38,297 nt of DNA. It comes from an uncultured Thermoguttaceae bacterium. GTDB taxonomy: Bacteria; Planctomycetota; Planctomycetia; Pirellulales; Thermoguttaceae. The stretch covers positions 1-38,297 of the forward strand of contig CALIRO010000088.1 of assembly GCA_938042245.1 (NCBI GenBank). Reading direction: 5' to 3'. Position numbers and translations under genes: made by a program. This document shows, in pieces, positions 1 to 7,975 of the stretch (position 1 is the stretch's first letter; every line of letters begins with the position of its first letter). Below the pieces are notes generated by a model, which was not told the origin of the DNA, made no database searches, and saw nothing but the letters and a program-made list of their open reading frames with translations.

Positions 1-1940
1 CCTACTGGTGTGGCGTGAAATGCAATGATTCGTTCGATTGTGGTTCGGGGGGCTTGGATCAGGATCAAGGATTCAAAATCGCGATTCTTTCCCCAAGAGG
101 TGATTAGTGGCCACTGGCCCCGCGCGCCCCGGATGGTGAGACGCTCCTTTTGACGGGGGATTACCACCCTTTCGTTGTAAACCCCGCTGTCTTCAATCAC
201 GATACAGTTGCCCGCTTCGGCCGCGTCGATGGCTGCTTGGATGGAGGTGAAGTCGCCTTTGCCGTCTTTGCGAACGCTGATGCGGCGGCCGAGCTGGGCG
301 GTGGCCTTTTCCAGTTCGGCAACTGGCGGTTGGCGGGCAGCGTCCAGCACCGCCGTGGTATCCGCATATTCTTTTTGGAGGCGCTGGACCAGCGGCTTGA
401 CATCGTGGAGCTCTTGCTCTTTGTAAAGTTTTACCGCTTCGGCATAGAGTTTTTCGGCCTCGGCCTCCCGCTGGGCTTCGGAGAGAACCGTGCGGATACT
501 GTCCAAAAGTTCCTTATGCTGGGCCCGCCACGGGGCTAGGGCCTCTTCGGCTTCTAAGCGCTGGAAGGCGGCCTGGGCCGAGGAGTACTCCTTTTTGCGC
601 AATTGGCCGACCATCTCCACGATGAGCGGGTAGCTAGCCAGTTCCAGGTGCTCTTGGACGGCCAGGCCCGCTTTTTGAGCCTGGCTGAAGTAGCGGGTAG
701 CATCGGCAGCCTGGCCCACGGAAGCCAAAAAGACGGCTGCCTTCAACAGGTCGTCGGGCTTCTGCTGGTCGATGACAAGGCCGACCAATTTCCGAGGGGC
801 CCGCGGCCCCAGGTCGTTCCAGGCGAGGGTTTCGGTCCGACCGCCGGAAAGCGGAAATGTAATCTTTTGATCATCTAGTTCCACCACCTCGCCTTCTACG
901 CCCCGGGCGCCCAACTGGCTTTTCAGGACCGGCTTGTCCGAGCGGCGAATCTTCTGGATCAGCCGCTCTTTCCACTCGGCAAGCCACCGTAGCTCCTGCT
1001 GGCGTAGCAGCCAGCGGCGCTGGAGTTCCGGCTCGGCAAATGGAACGGTTTTTGCCTGCTCGGCTGCCTGAGCAAATTGCCACTGGCTGGCAAGCTCTTC
1101 GATGGGCTGGACCTTTTGATTGAACTGGGCCTCCTGGGCCTCCCATTGGCCAAGTTGGCTTTCCAGTTTTTCCCAGGCCAGCAGCAGAGCCGGTCGGCCC
1201 GGAGGCGCTGGTTCTGGTTTGGTAGGCGGCTTTTCCCCCGGGTGGGAGGGCTTTTCTTCCGGCTTGCCGCCCGGTGTTTCTTCTGGCTTAGTGCCTGGCG
1301 GCTGTGCGGGCTTTTGGCCCCCTGGTTGCTCCGGCTTGGGTTCCGGCTTAAGCGGTTCGACGGGCGCAGCCGACGCTTTGCGCCACTGAGGCTGGAAGGA
1401 GACCTCCTGGCCTGGGGGGATGGTGAGCGTATGTTCGATCGGCTCAAAGCCCCGGCGGGCAAGCCAGATCGTATGTTCCCCGGCCGGAAGCAGCAGACTC
1501 AACTGATCTGGGTTTCGCGGATCGGCCAGCTTCTCCATGTCCATAAAGACTCCGTCCAGGTCGAGCTTGGCATCCTGGCGGTCGGCCTTGGGCCAGTGCA
1601 GGACCAATCGGCCCCTGTCGGAGGGCTTAATGACCTTCAGGGCGACAATGCGGTCCATGGTGCGATGGCGAGCTTTGAACACTTCGCCCATGCCGCCCCC
1701 GCCAAGCCGATCCAAAATCAGATACTCGCCCAGCAGCAGCCGGCGTCCCTCCCCCTTGGCAATCTGATTAGCCTGATAGACGGTCAACAGGCCTGCCCGA
1801 CACAGGGCGGCGGCCAATTGCTGGGCCGTCTTGGGTCGGCGCTCCTGCGGCCAAGGCACAAAAAAACGCTCCAACTCCTCAGCCGAAATCACGCCACTTT
1901 CCAGCAACCGCCCTTGAAACTCCTCCAGCGTAATCGGCAT
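1..1940 (-). CDS. Truncated kinase N-lobe / PEGA-like / beta-helix protein (partial, runs off left edge)
   Basis: The reading frame is open from ATG 1940 (AGGGGG upstream) to the left edge, so at least 646 residues are present and the C-terminus is missing. Residues 1-70 match the extension that precedes Ser/Thr kinases in planctomycetes. Residues 71-106 are a kinase N-lobe with a glycine loop (LGGGGMGEVFKA, about 79-90) and the VALK lysine (K102). The frame then passes directly into a PEGA-like beta domain (about 112-185, with LPAGEHTIWLARRGF); the HRD and DFG motifs and the whole C-lobe are absent. Next come a Pro/Lys/Glu-rich linker (190-245), a helical TPR- or coiled-coil-like part (245-545) and, from about 550, a right-handed beta-helix of the pectinesterase/DUF1565 type (DFTSIQAAIDAA, GVYNERVVI). 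It cannot be an active kinase. It may bind a ligand or peptidoglycan, or be the product of an in-frame deletion. Confidence 0.85.
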   Translation of the reverse strand, partial: MPITLEEFQGRLLESGVISAEELERFFVPWPQERRPKTAQQLAAALCRAGLLTVYQANQIAKGEGRRLLLGEYLILDRLGGGGMGEVFKARHRTMDRIVALKVIKPSDRGRLVLHWPKADRQDAKLDLDGVFMDMEKLADPRNPDQLSLLLPAGEHTIWLARRGFEPIEHTLTIPPGQEVSFQPQWRKASAAPVEPLKPEPKPEQPGGQKPAQPPGTKPEETPGGKPEEKPSHPGEKPPTKPEPAPPGRPALLLAWEKLESQLGQWEAQEAQFNQKVQPIEELASQWQFAQAAEQAKTVPFAEPELQRRWLLRQQELRWLAEWKERLIQKIRRSDKPVLKSQLGARGVEGEVVELDDQKITFPLSGGRTETLAWNDLGPRAPRKLVGLVIDQQKPDDLLKAAVFLASVGQAADATRYFSQAQKAGLAVQEHLELASYPLIVEMVGQLRKKEYSSAQAAFQRLEAEEALAPWRAQHKELLDSIRTVLSEAQREAEAEKLYAEAVKLYKEQELHDVKPLVQRLQKEYADTTAVLDAARQPPVAELEKATAQLGRRISVRKDGKGDFTSIQAAIDAAEAGNCIVIEDSGVYNERVVIPRQKERLTIRGARGQWPLITSWGKNRDFESLILIQAPRTTIERIIAFHATPV

Positions 1941-2815
1941 GACTTGCCCCCTTCTCAAGTATCCTGGTGGCTAGCAGGGATGGCAAAGGCCCCCGGTCTG
2001 TTCGGGGTCTGCCCGGAGCAGCCGAAAACACAGACCCTCCAAAAAAAGAATCCGAATAATCCCCCAACCTCTAGAAAATAGACGGTCTGCAACCGCGCTG
2101 CTGTGCGCAGCCGCGCTAAATACCTACCCAATTGGAAACCGGGAAATTTACTTTGAGGAAGCGCTGGAAAATCCTGAACATCACGTGAACTTTATGAACA
2201 TTCGATTCATTCTTTTGCCTATCGGTTCCCATTGCTGGGCACTATATATTGAGTCTAATGTTAGCAGTGCCACTATATGTTGGGACAATGGACGGAGGTT
2301 CTGAAATAGTGTAAAACTATCTTCTTTGAATTCTTCAGAGGTTCCTTTACTTTTTGGGAGGAAAATTCCCCAGCAGCGAATGTGTCTGTATTTTAATCCC
2401 TCTTTGTAATCCTGCCTATTCCCTCTATTGAGGGGGTGGTGAAGAAACACCCCCCAGCCGGAACAAGGCTCTCTTCGGAGAAAAGCAAACAGACCACGGA
2501 CAACAGGGGAACGAGGAAGAAATTCGCGGAGAATTCCCCGTTGGAGGGATCCATCAGCCTACTACTCAGGCTTTGCGCATGGCACGAAGAGGCAAAAGCC
2601 CCCAGGAAATTACCTGGAGGATAGCCCGAAAATAAAAGACTTAGAGCGGGTGTTAGGAAAAGGCCCTAGGAAATTACCTGGGGGGCAGATCCGCCGTATG
2701 GCAATGGCCTAGGCACGCCCGGCCAAGAGGCCTGGGCAATTACCCACTGGCAAATGACGGGGTTGTGCCTGCGGTGCTAGGAAGCCGGAGACCCTGGCTG
2801 AAAAAGCCCTGGAAA
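1941..2815. other. 875-bp intergenic region with two repeat systems
   Basis: No convincing gene is present. Short open frames exist on both strands but lack good ribosome binding sites and family resemblance. The region contains one copy of a 200-bp dispersed repeat (2149-2348) and an array of short hairpins (about 2596-2820). It lies upstream of the kinase-like gene and downstream of the oxidoreductase gene, both minus strand, so it should hold the promoter of the former and the transcript end of the latter. Confidence 0.6.
2149..2348. repeat. 200-bp dispersed intergenic repeat, copy A
   Basis: The sequence recurs in the same orientation at 33088-33287. By hand alignment the inner 178 bases (2171-2348) are about 87% identical to the partner with a single 1-base gap; the outer 22 bases also align with one gap. 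The longest exact block covers the segment around CGGTTCCCATTGCTGGGCA. The element is AT-richer than the flanking genes and contains an internal direct repeat (CACTATAT.TTG.G, twice). The indel breaks the only open frame that crosses both copies, which argues against a protein. It could be a MITE, a small RNA gene or a regulatory element. Confidence 0.8.
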
Positions 2816-2820
2816 TTAAG
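2596..2820. repeat. Iterated hairpins with AATTA loop (four copies)
   Basis: The motif GG(A/C)AATTA(CC) recurs at 2605, 2669, 2735 and 2811, that is every 64-76 bases. The first three are flanked by pairing arms that differ between copies but still pair: CCAGG/CCTGG, CCCTAGG/CCTGGGG (one G-U pair) and TGGG/CCCA. The fourth is degenerate and overlaps the stop codon of the oxidoreductase gene. Conserved loops with co-varying stems suggest RNA or cruciform structure. Downstream of the minus-strand oxidoreductase gene they could protect or terminate its mRNA. There is no clear U-tract. Confidence 0.55.
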
Positions 2821-3916
2821 CGGTTGGGACGCCGTGTTTACGGGCTTTGAGGACGGGGTCTTTGGGCAGGGGGAGCCGGACCGCTTGGCCGGTCTCTGCG
2901 GATTGATAGATGGCCAGAATGACTTCTACGGAGCGGCGGCCTTCGGGGCCGTCGATCAGGGGGTTGGCGCCTTTTCGGATAGCCTGAAGCACATCGGCAA
3001 ACTGACGGGCGTGGCCATGATGGCCGATGGCCTTTGGATCGGCTGCCCCGCCGCCGGTGCTTTTTCGCTCGGCCATCGCTTGGAGAATGGCCGCATCCTG
3101 GGGTTTCTTTTTGGCAAAATCCCACCGGATGATGTCTTCTTCCTCCATGACGGCCGAGCCTTCAAAGCCGTGAATTTCGATCCGCTTCAGATACCCCGGA
3201 TAGACGGCTGTGGAGGCTTCGATAGTTCCCAGGGCGCCGTTGGCAAACCGGAGGGCGGCTACGGCGGTGTCTTCGACGGCAATCCGCTGGTGGGCTAAAA
3301 GTCCGGTCAGGGCCCGTACTTCCACAACAGGTCCCATGAACCACAGGAGCAAATCAACACTATGGATGGCCTGATTCATCAGCGCGCCGCCGCCGTCTAG
3401 CTCCCAGGTTCCCCGCCAAGCGCCGCTGTCGTAATACTGCTGGGAGCGATACCACTTAACATAGGCATCGCCGAGTGTCAGCCGACCGAATCGGCCTTGG
3501 TCGATGGCCTTTTTCATGGTTCGGCTGGAGTCGTGGAATCGCGAGGGAAAGATGGTCGAACAGACGACGCCGGCTTTCTGGCAGGCTTGGATGATGCGGT
3601 CGCATCGGGCTAGGGTGATTTCCAGCGGTTTTTCGACGATGACGTGTTTGCCAGCTTGGGCGGCGGCAACAGCCGGTTCCATATGGGCGCCGCTGGGCGT
3701 GGCGATAGTAACCACATGAACATCTGGATCGGCCAGAAAGGCCTCAAGGTCATGGTAGGCTCGACAGCCGGTGGACTGAGCCAGCTTGTCGGCAGCAGCC
3801 GGAACCGTATCATAACAAGCTACCAGTTTGGCTCCTTTGCAGTCAGCAATCGCCCGAGCATGAAACTGCGAAATCATCCCACAACCGATAATTCCAAACC
3901 CAATAGGTGCTGGCAT
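2816..3916 (-). CDS. Gfo/Idh/MocA family NAD(P)-dependent oxidoreductase
   Basis: The 366-residue protein has the two-domain layout and usual length of the family. A Rossmann fold opens at residues 6-20 (GFGIIGCGMIS), the conserved EKP signature lies at 95-97 (VEKPLEI), and the substrate-domain motif GGGALMNQAIHSVDLL at 175-190 supplies the conserved His185 and Asp188. Such enzymes oxidise or reduce sugars, inositols or related polyols with NAD(P) in the cytoplasm; the substrate cannot be read from the sequence. No signal peptide is evident. ATG 3916 is well supported by AGGGAGG about seven bases upstream. It stands alone, with gaps of 154 bp upstream and 875 bp downstream. Confidence 0.93.
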   Translation of the reverse strand: MPAPIGFGIIGCGMISQFHARAIADCKGAKLVACYDTVPAAADKLAQSTGCRAYHDLEAFLADPDVHVVTIATPSGAHMEPAVAAAQAGKHVIVEKPLEITLARCDRIIQACQKAGVVCSTIFPSRFHDSSRTMKKAIDQGRFGRLTLGDAYVKWYRSQQYYDSGAWRGTWELDGGGALMNQAIHSVDLLLWFMGPVVEVRALTGLLAHQRIAVEDTAVAALRFANGALGTIEASTAVYPGYLKRIEIHGFEGSAVMEEEDIIRWDFAKKKPQDAAILQAMAERKSTGGGAADPKAIGHHGHARQFADVLQAIRKGANPLIDGPEGRRSVEVILAIYQSAETGQAVRLPLPKDPVLKARKHGVPTA

Positions 3917-4000
3917 CGTTTGACCTCCCTAAACCCAGAATAATTGCTTGTCCTTGTTGCTTGCCGTCAAGATTTTCTAAGCTTCCGCTTTGACTAGCAT

Positions 4001-4048
4001 TGCTTCTGAGAAGCACGTTGGGCCCGTTTTGCGGGGGCAAGATGCCCC
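4001..4048 (-). terminator. Pair of hairpins downstream of the TPR gene
   Basis: Downstream of the minus-strand stop at 4071 there are two inverted repeats: GGGGCA/TGCCCC with a 3-base loop (4034-4048) and TGCTTC/GAAGCA with a 3-base centre (4001-4015). Neither is followed by a T-run, so intrinsic termination is only a guess. They may instead stabilise the 3' end or be regulatory for the following oxidoreductase gene. Confidence 0.3.
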
Positions 4049-4070
4049 AGAAACGTCATTTGGAGCAGAA

Positions 4071-6320
4071 TTATACTTCGACCGACGATTTTCCGAAAGC
4101 CCCCCAACCATCTGTTCGGCTTCTATGGGTTGGCTCGCTGGGGGAAAACATCACAAGCAGAGTGCTGCTAAAACCGTCTGTTCGGGTTCTATGGGGTGGG
4201 TTGCTGGGGGTTGGTGGAGTTTTTCGGTTTTGGGGCGTCTGCTGGCCGAGGGCCTTTTGGAACTCTTCGAGCTGGCGGCGGATTTGCAGGCTATGGGGTT
4301 CCAATTGGACGGCTTTTGTCTGGTATTTCAGGGCGTTGGGCAGGTCGCCGCGGGCAAAATAGACCCTGGCCAACGTGTCGTAGTAAGCGCCAGCCTCCGG
4401 GGAAAGTTCCACAGCTTTCTGGGCGCAGCGGATCGCTTCGTCCAGATCGCCTTCCGTGTTGCCCACCAGCCAGGCCAGATGGTTGTAATAGGTAGGCTCA
4501 TCGGGGGCCTGTTGGATTTTTTCTCGATAGGTTTCGACGGCCTTTTGGATAAGGGATTGGATTTGGGTTTTCCATTCGGCCGGCTGGTCGGGCAACCGAT
4601 AGCAGGCAATCAGGGTATCGACATCGGTGGGATCGGCTTTCAGAGCCTCTTGGAGAGCTTGTTTTTGTTTGGTGCGATCTTTTTGGGCTTCCCAATGGCA
4701 GGCGTAGAAATAATGCATGCGGGCCTGCAGACTTAGAGGGGTGAGGTCTTCCAAGGCATCGGGCAAGGAATCCCGTTTGGCGAACCATTGGACCACCGGC
4801 TGAAGGGCTTCGGCGGCCTGAAGGTGCTGGCCTTGATCATGGAGCATTTCAGCTAATTGGATAGCGGCAAGGTTATAAAGCCGATGTCCCATGGGTGCAA
4901 TCCGTAGGATATATCGGAATTCTTGCTCAGCCCACTGATGGAAACCTTTTCGGTGAAGGGCGACAGCGGCCATGAGATGGCGGAGGATTTGCTCCGCTTG
5001 CGGGCCGGGGTTTAACTGGAGGGCTTGTTGGGCGGTTTGCTGGGCTTGGGCGGAGCGGCCTAGGGCGTGTTGGGCCTGGGCAAGGAGGTACAAAAGAATA
5101 GGTTCTTCCTGGAAAATCTCCCGAAACCGTTCGGCCAACTTCTCAATCGCCTCGTAGGCCTTTTCTTCCCAGAGCCACTCGGCCAATTGGTGCAGTGTTT
5201 CCGGATCCCCTTTTTGTTCCAGATCGACCAGCTGGGCCAAAGCTTCGGCGGCCTGCTTTTTTCGGCCCAGTTTAGCCAACCACCGGCTCTGGATCCGCAG
5301 CAGCCCTGCTGCCACCGAAAGGGAGGACTGCTCGGGAGTGCGTCGAAACACTTCCAATTCCGTTTTGACCTGCTGGGTCCAGGCAGCCAGGGCCTGGTCG
5401 GGAGCATCCCAAAATTGTACAAATGTATCCAACCACTGGATGGCCGGCCGTTGGCTTCGACCTATATGTTTTTGAACTATATACAAAAGTTCCCTAGGCG
5501 GAGCTTGCTCTGGTCCGTATCGACTAATCAGAGCAACGGCTGCCAACTTAGAAATTGCCGGAAAACGTTCGAACCGGGCTATCCGACATAAGGCATCGGC
5601 GCCTTTAACATCCGGCATGGCAGCCAACAACTGGATTCGCTCGACCCGTTGCTGGGGCAGGAGGGATTCATAGCCGGTTAAAAGCGCTTGCACCTCTGGC
5701 GGATCGTTTGGCTGCACCCACTGCACCCGCAACAACCGAAGCAAATACCTAACCCGGGCCGCTATCTCTAAATCCTCATGATGTTCGGCCTCCGAAAGGG
5801 CTTCAAAAGCATCAAAGCCCATCTGAGCTAGCTCCTGTTGGGCCCGCTGACGCACAAAATAATCCGGGTGCCCTAGCTGCTCGATGAGCTTCCGGTTCCG
5901 CTGTTGCTGAGCATCTGCAACAGGGTTGCGCCGAGGGGGAGGGGAGGGGTTGGGGGGCTGGTCAGGTTTTCCGGCTGAGTCGGGTTTTTCCCCGTTGGAA
6001 GATTCCGCTCTGAAAAGGGCGGACCCTTCTGAGTTGGCCGGTGGGGATGATTCTGGGTTGGCCTGTTTGGCCAAAGAGGACTGGGAAGAAGAAGGCCGTG
6101 GGGTGTCCGCCTTGGGCGGTTCCGCCGGGGGCTTTATCTCCCCCCGCGTGGCGCATGGCTCCCACAGCCCCTGAACTGTTAGCCAACCGGCGAGCCAAAG
6201 CCAAACCCAACCAATCCTAACCCAGTTGCTGCCATTGGAGTTCCCGGGAGAGCCTGTAGCTCGGCTCTTTCCCCAAGGCAGAAGTTCTGCCCCAGAAGAA
6301 TCGCTCCTAGTGCAGATCAT
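4071..6320 (-). CDS. Membrane-anchored HEAT/TPR-repeat protein
   Basis: The 749-residue protein begins with a polar leader and one hydrophobic segment (about 34-52), followed by a Pro/Ser-rich tether (60-135). A HEAT-like unit follows (about 150-195, with DYFVRQRAQQELAQMGFDAF), common in planctomycete proteins. The rest to about 690 is TPR-like helical pairs; the last ones are clear (YYNHLAWLVGNTEGDLDEAI and AYYDTLARVYFARGDLPNAL). The repeats probably bind partner proteins on the outer face of the inner membrane. Residues 695-749 are a Ser/Pro/Thr-rich tail made partly of a 22-residue duplication. No clear Shine-Dalgarno precedes ATG 6320, so the start is uncertain. There is no enzymatic motif. 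Confidence 0.85.
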   Translation of the reverse strand: MICTRSDSSGAELLPWGKSRATGSPGNSNGSNWVRIGWVWLWLAGWLTVQGLWEPCATRGEIKPPAEPPKADTPRPSSSQSSLAKQANPESSPPANSEGSALFRAESSNGEKPDSAGKPDQPPNPSPPPRRNPVADAQQQRNRKLIEQLGHPDYFVRQRAQQELAQMGFDAFEALSEAEHHEDLEIAARVRYLLRLLRVQWVQPNDPPEVQALLTGYESLLPQQRVERIQLLAAMPDVKGADALCRIARFERFPAISKLAAVALISRYGPEQAPPRELLYIVQKHIGRSQRPAIQWLDTFVQFWDAPDQALAAWTQQVKTELEVFRRTPEQSSLSVAAGLLRIQSRWLAKLGRKKQAAEALAQLVDLEQKGDPETLHQLAEWLWEEKAYEAIEKLAERFREIFQEEPILLYLLAQAQHALGRSAQAQQTAQQALQLNPGPQAEQILRHLMAAVALHRKGFHQWAEQEFRYILRIAPMGHRLYNLAAIQLAEMLHDQGQHLQAAEALQPVVQWFAKRDSLPDALEDLTPLSLQARMHYFYACHWEAQKDRTKQKQALQEALKADPTDVDTLIACYRLPDQPAEWKTQIQSLIQKAVETYREKIQQAPDEPTYYNHLAWLVGNTEGDLDEAIRCAQKAVELSPEAGAYYDTLARVYFARGDLPNALKYQTKAVQLEPHSLQIRRQLEEFQKALGQQTPQNRKTPPTPSNPPHRTRTDGFSSTLLVMFSPSEPTHRSRTDGWGAFGKSSVEV
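4106..4210 (-). repeat. 66-bp-period duplication in the TPR protein C-terminus
   Basis: A segment of about 40 bases (CTGTTCGG.TTCTATGGG core) occurs at about 4104-4144 and again at 4170-4210, offset 66 bases, with about 34 of 41 positions equal. The offset is a multiple of three, so the protein gains related units (PHRTRTDGFSS and THRSRTDGWGA). This looks like a recent addition to the tail of the gene. Confidence 0.6.
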
Positions 6321-6604
6321 GGTAATCCGTCTTTTGGGAGGAAATGGGAAAACTCTTACGATCGGAAGCCAACAGGGATTCTAGGCCTCTGCTTCTTTCA
6401 TTTAAACCTGATTCTTAGGTCTGGGAAAGCCTATTCAGGCGGAACAAAAGAGTCAATGAGCCAACCCAACTTTAAAATAGAGCACGAGTGGGGCCAAAAG
6501 AAACTCGAGCGGGGCAAAAAGACACCATGGGGGGGGTGAAAGAAAAGAGGGCAGAAAGGTATGCGCACCTGGTTTGCCTTCTGGACAGGCGAAAACTTTG
6601 TAAC

Positions 6605-7645
6605 TCAATTAGGTTGGGTGGAAGGATAGAAAGGTATTGTACCTGGAGGCCAGGGAAGCTCAGAGGGTGGAGAATCCTTCCCACCAGGTGGATCTACGGG
6701 AGGAAGAAGTTCTATTTTCTCCTCAAAAGAGGGAGAAGAGGCCATATTTTGGTGGGGTTTCCCATCCTGAATGGTGGCCCGAGATAGCCTATCAGGAGCA
6801 GGCGCAGCCTCAGAAACACGATTAGAACTATCCCTATCTGGGGGATAAGCTCGGATTTGGATAATTCGTGCTCGCCCTGGAGAAGGTTTTCCAGGAGAAC
6901 AGGGGGTTCCATCTGGAGGGCCCACTTTACAGATCGAATCAGAACACACCTCTATCGAGGGGGCTAAGGGGGAAGATCGAGCCTGTTCGGCTATCTCAGA
7001 AGGTTTCTCAGAGGTGTCTAAGGAGACTAACGGGAGGGGAGCTAGAGTATTTTTAGTACCTTGCGTCTTCGATGGAGGATCAGTGGGGGCGATAGAGGCC
7101 GAGCCCACCGGAGTAGCTCCGGAGGGGGATTCATTCTCTTGAGGGATAAAGTTATCCTGCTTGATGGGGGTAGTATCAGGAGAGGGAGACTTTTCTGCTT
7201 CTAATTTAAAAGGCGATTCCCCATCCGGTGGAGAAGTAGCGGAAGATTTGGCCTCAGAATCTTGGAGTCCTTGGGGGGGCAACGTGGTGGGGGGCAAAGG
7301 CGGTGTGTTTCTCCTGCTCGAAAGAGGCTCTCCAAGGGGTTGTTCGCCGCTAGCCTGCCTGGCCTGTGGGTGGTGCGAAGGAACTGTTTCTCTCCTTACC
7401 GAAAGAGGCATAGCAGCTCCGGAGGGGTCCGTGCCAAAGAAGTGGTTATGCTCGGTCATTAGCGGAGCCGGATGGGGCGGGGCCGAAAGGGAGCTTGCTG
7501 CTTCATTTTGCTTGGGCTGAAGGGCAAATTCCCATGTTGGTAGCTGTGCGACCATCTGTCGGACGATCGGGTACCGCCAACTGTTGATGCCAATACACAG
7601 TCCCAGCGTTACCAGCACCAGGGCTACCTGGGAGAAGCGTGGCAT
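6605..7645 (-). CDS. Hypothetical single-pass membrane protein with Pro/Ser-rich low-complexity domain
   Basis: The 346-residue protein is not recognised. ATG 7645 has AGGAG about seven bases upstream. Residues 6-22 (VALVLVTLGLCIGINSW) form an uncleaved anchor or signal. Almost all the rest is low-complexity sequence rich in Pro, Ser, Glu and Gly with no folded domain visible; there are a few Cys around 235-250 (EVCSDSICKVG, PCSPG). It resembles the disordered tethers of its neighbours without a repeat domain attached. It sits between two other membrane-anchored proteins on the same strand, with gaps near 300 bp on both sides. It is real by its start site, position and length; function unknown. 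Confidence 0.7.
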   Translation of the reverse strand: MPRFSQVALVLVTLGLCIGINSWRYPIVRQMVAQLPTWEFALQPKQNEAASSLSAPPHPAPLMTEHNHFFGTDPSGAAMPLSVRRETVPSHHPQARQASGEQPLGEPLSSRRNTPPLPPTTLPPQGLQDSEAKSSATSPPDGESPFKLEAEKSPSPDTTPIKQDNFIPQENESPSGATPVGSASIAPTDPPSKTQGTKNTLAPLPLVSLDTSEKPSEIAEQARSSPLAPSIEVCSDSICKVGPPDGTPCSPGKPSPGRARIIQIRAYPPDRDSSNRVSEAAPAPDRLSRATIQDGKPHQNMASSPSFEEKIELLPPVDPPGGKDSPPSELPWPPGTIPFYPSTQPN

Positions 7646-7975
7646 GGGATGGGCTCCTGGAAGGCAATCGGCAGCACCCGTCTTCCCTGCCGGGCCATGG
7701 AGCTAATAAAACACCTGTCTTGGGAGGTAGGTTCCGTTGGAAACATACCCTACTGTTATTTCTATGCAAGCGCCCAGCAGCCGGTTAGTCTTGTAAACAC
7801 GAAACCGAGCAGTCAGGTATCTCTTTTTAGCCAAAGTTTATCAAAAGAAGAGGGGAAACATGGGCAAAATTCGAAAGATAGTTGGTTCACACAAAATAGG
7901 CAGAGCAGAAAAATTCTGTCAGCTACTCAATTCCTACCTATTGAAAAGCTTGCCGACCACCACACAGTACCGATA
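7646..7975. other. Intergenic region, 330 bp
   Basis: This AT-richer gap separates two minus-strand membrane protein genes. It should carry the promoter of the 6605-7645 gene; no convincing -35/-10 pair was picked out. A possible 40-codon plus-strand frame starts at 7860 after AGAGGGG (see findings) but is unproven. Confidence 0.4.

Noticed and set aside
1077..2081. 334-codon plus-strand open frame
   Set aside because: It is antisense to the kinase-like gene, whose frame shows clear protein families. It has no family resemblance or good ribosome binding site.
2181..2450. 89-codon minus-strand frame across the dispersed repeat
   Set aside because: The partner copy at 33 kb has an indel that shifts the frame, so coding constraint is unlikely.
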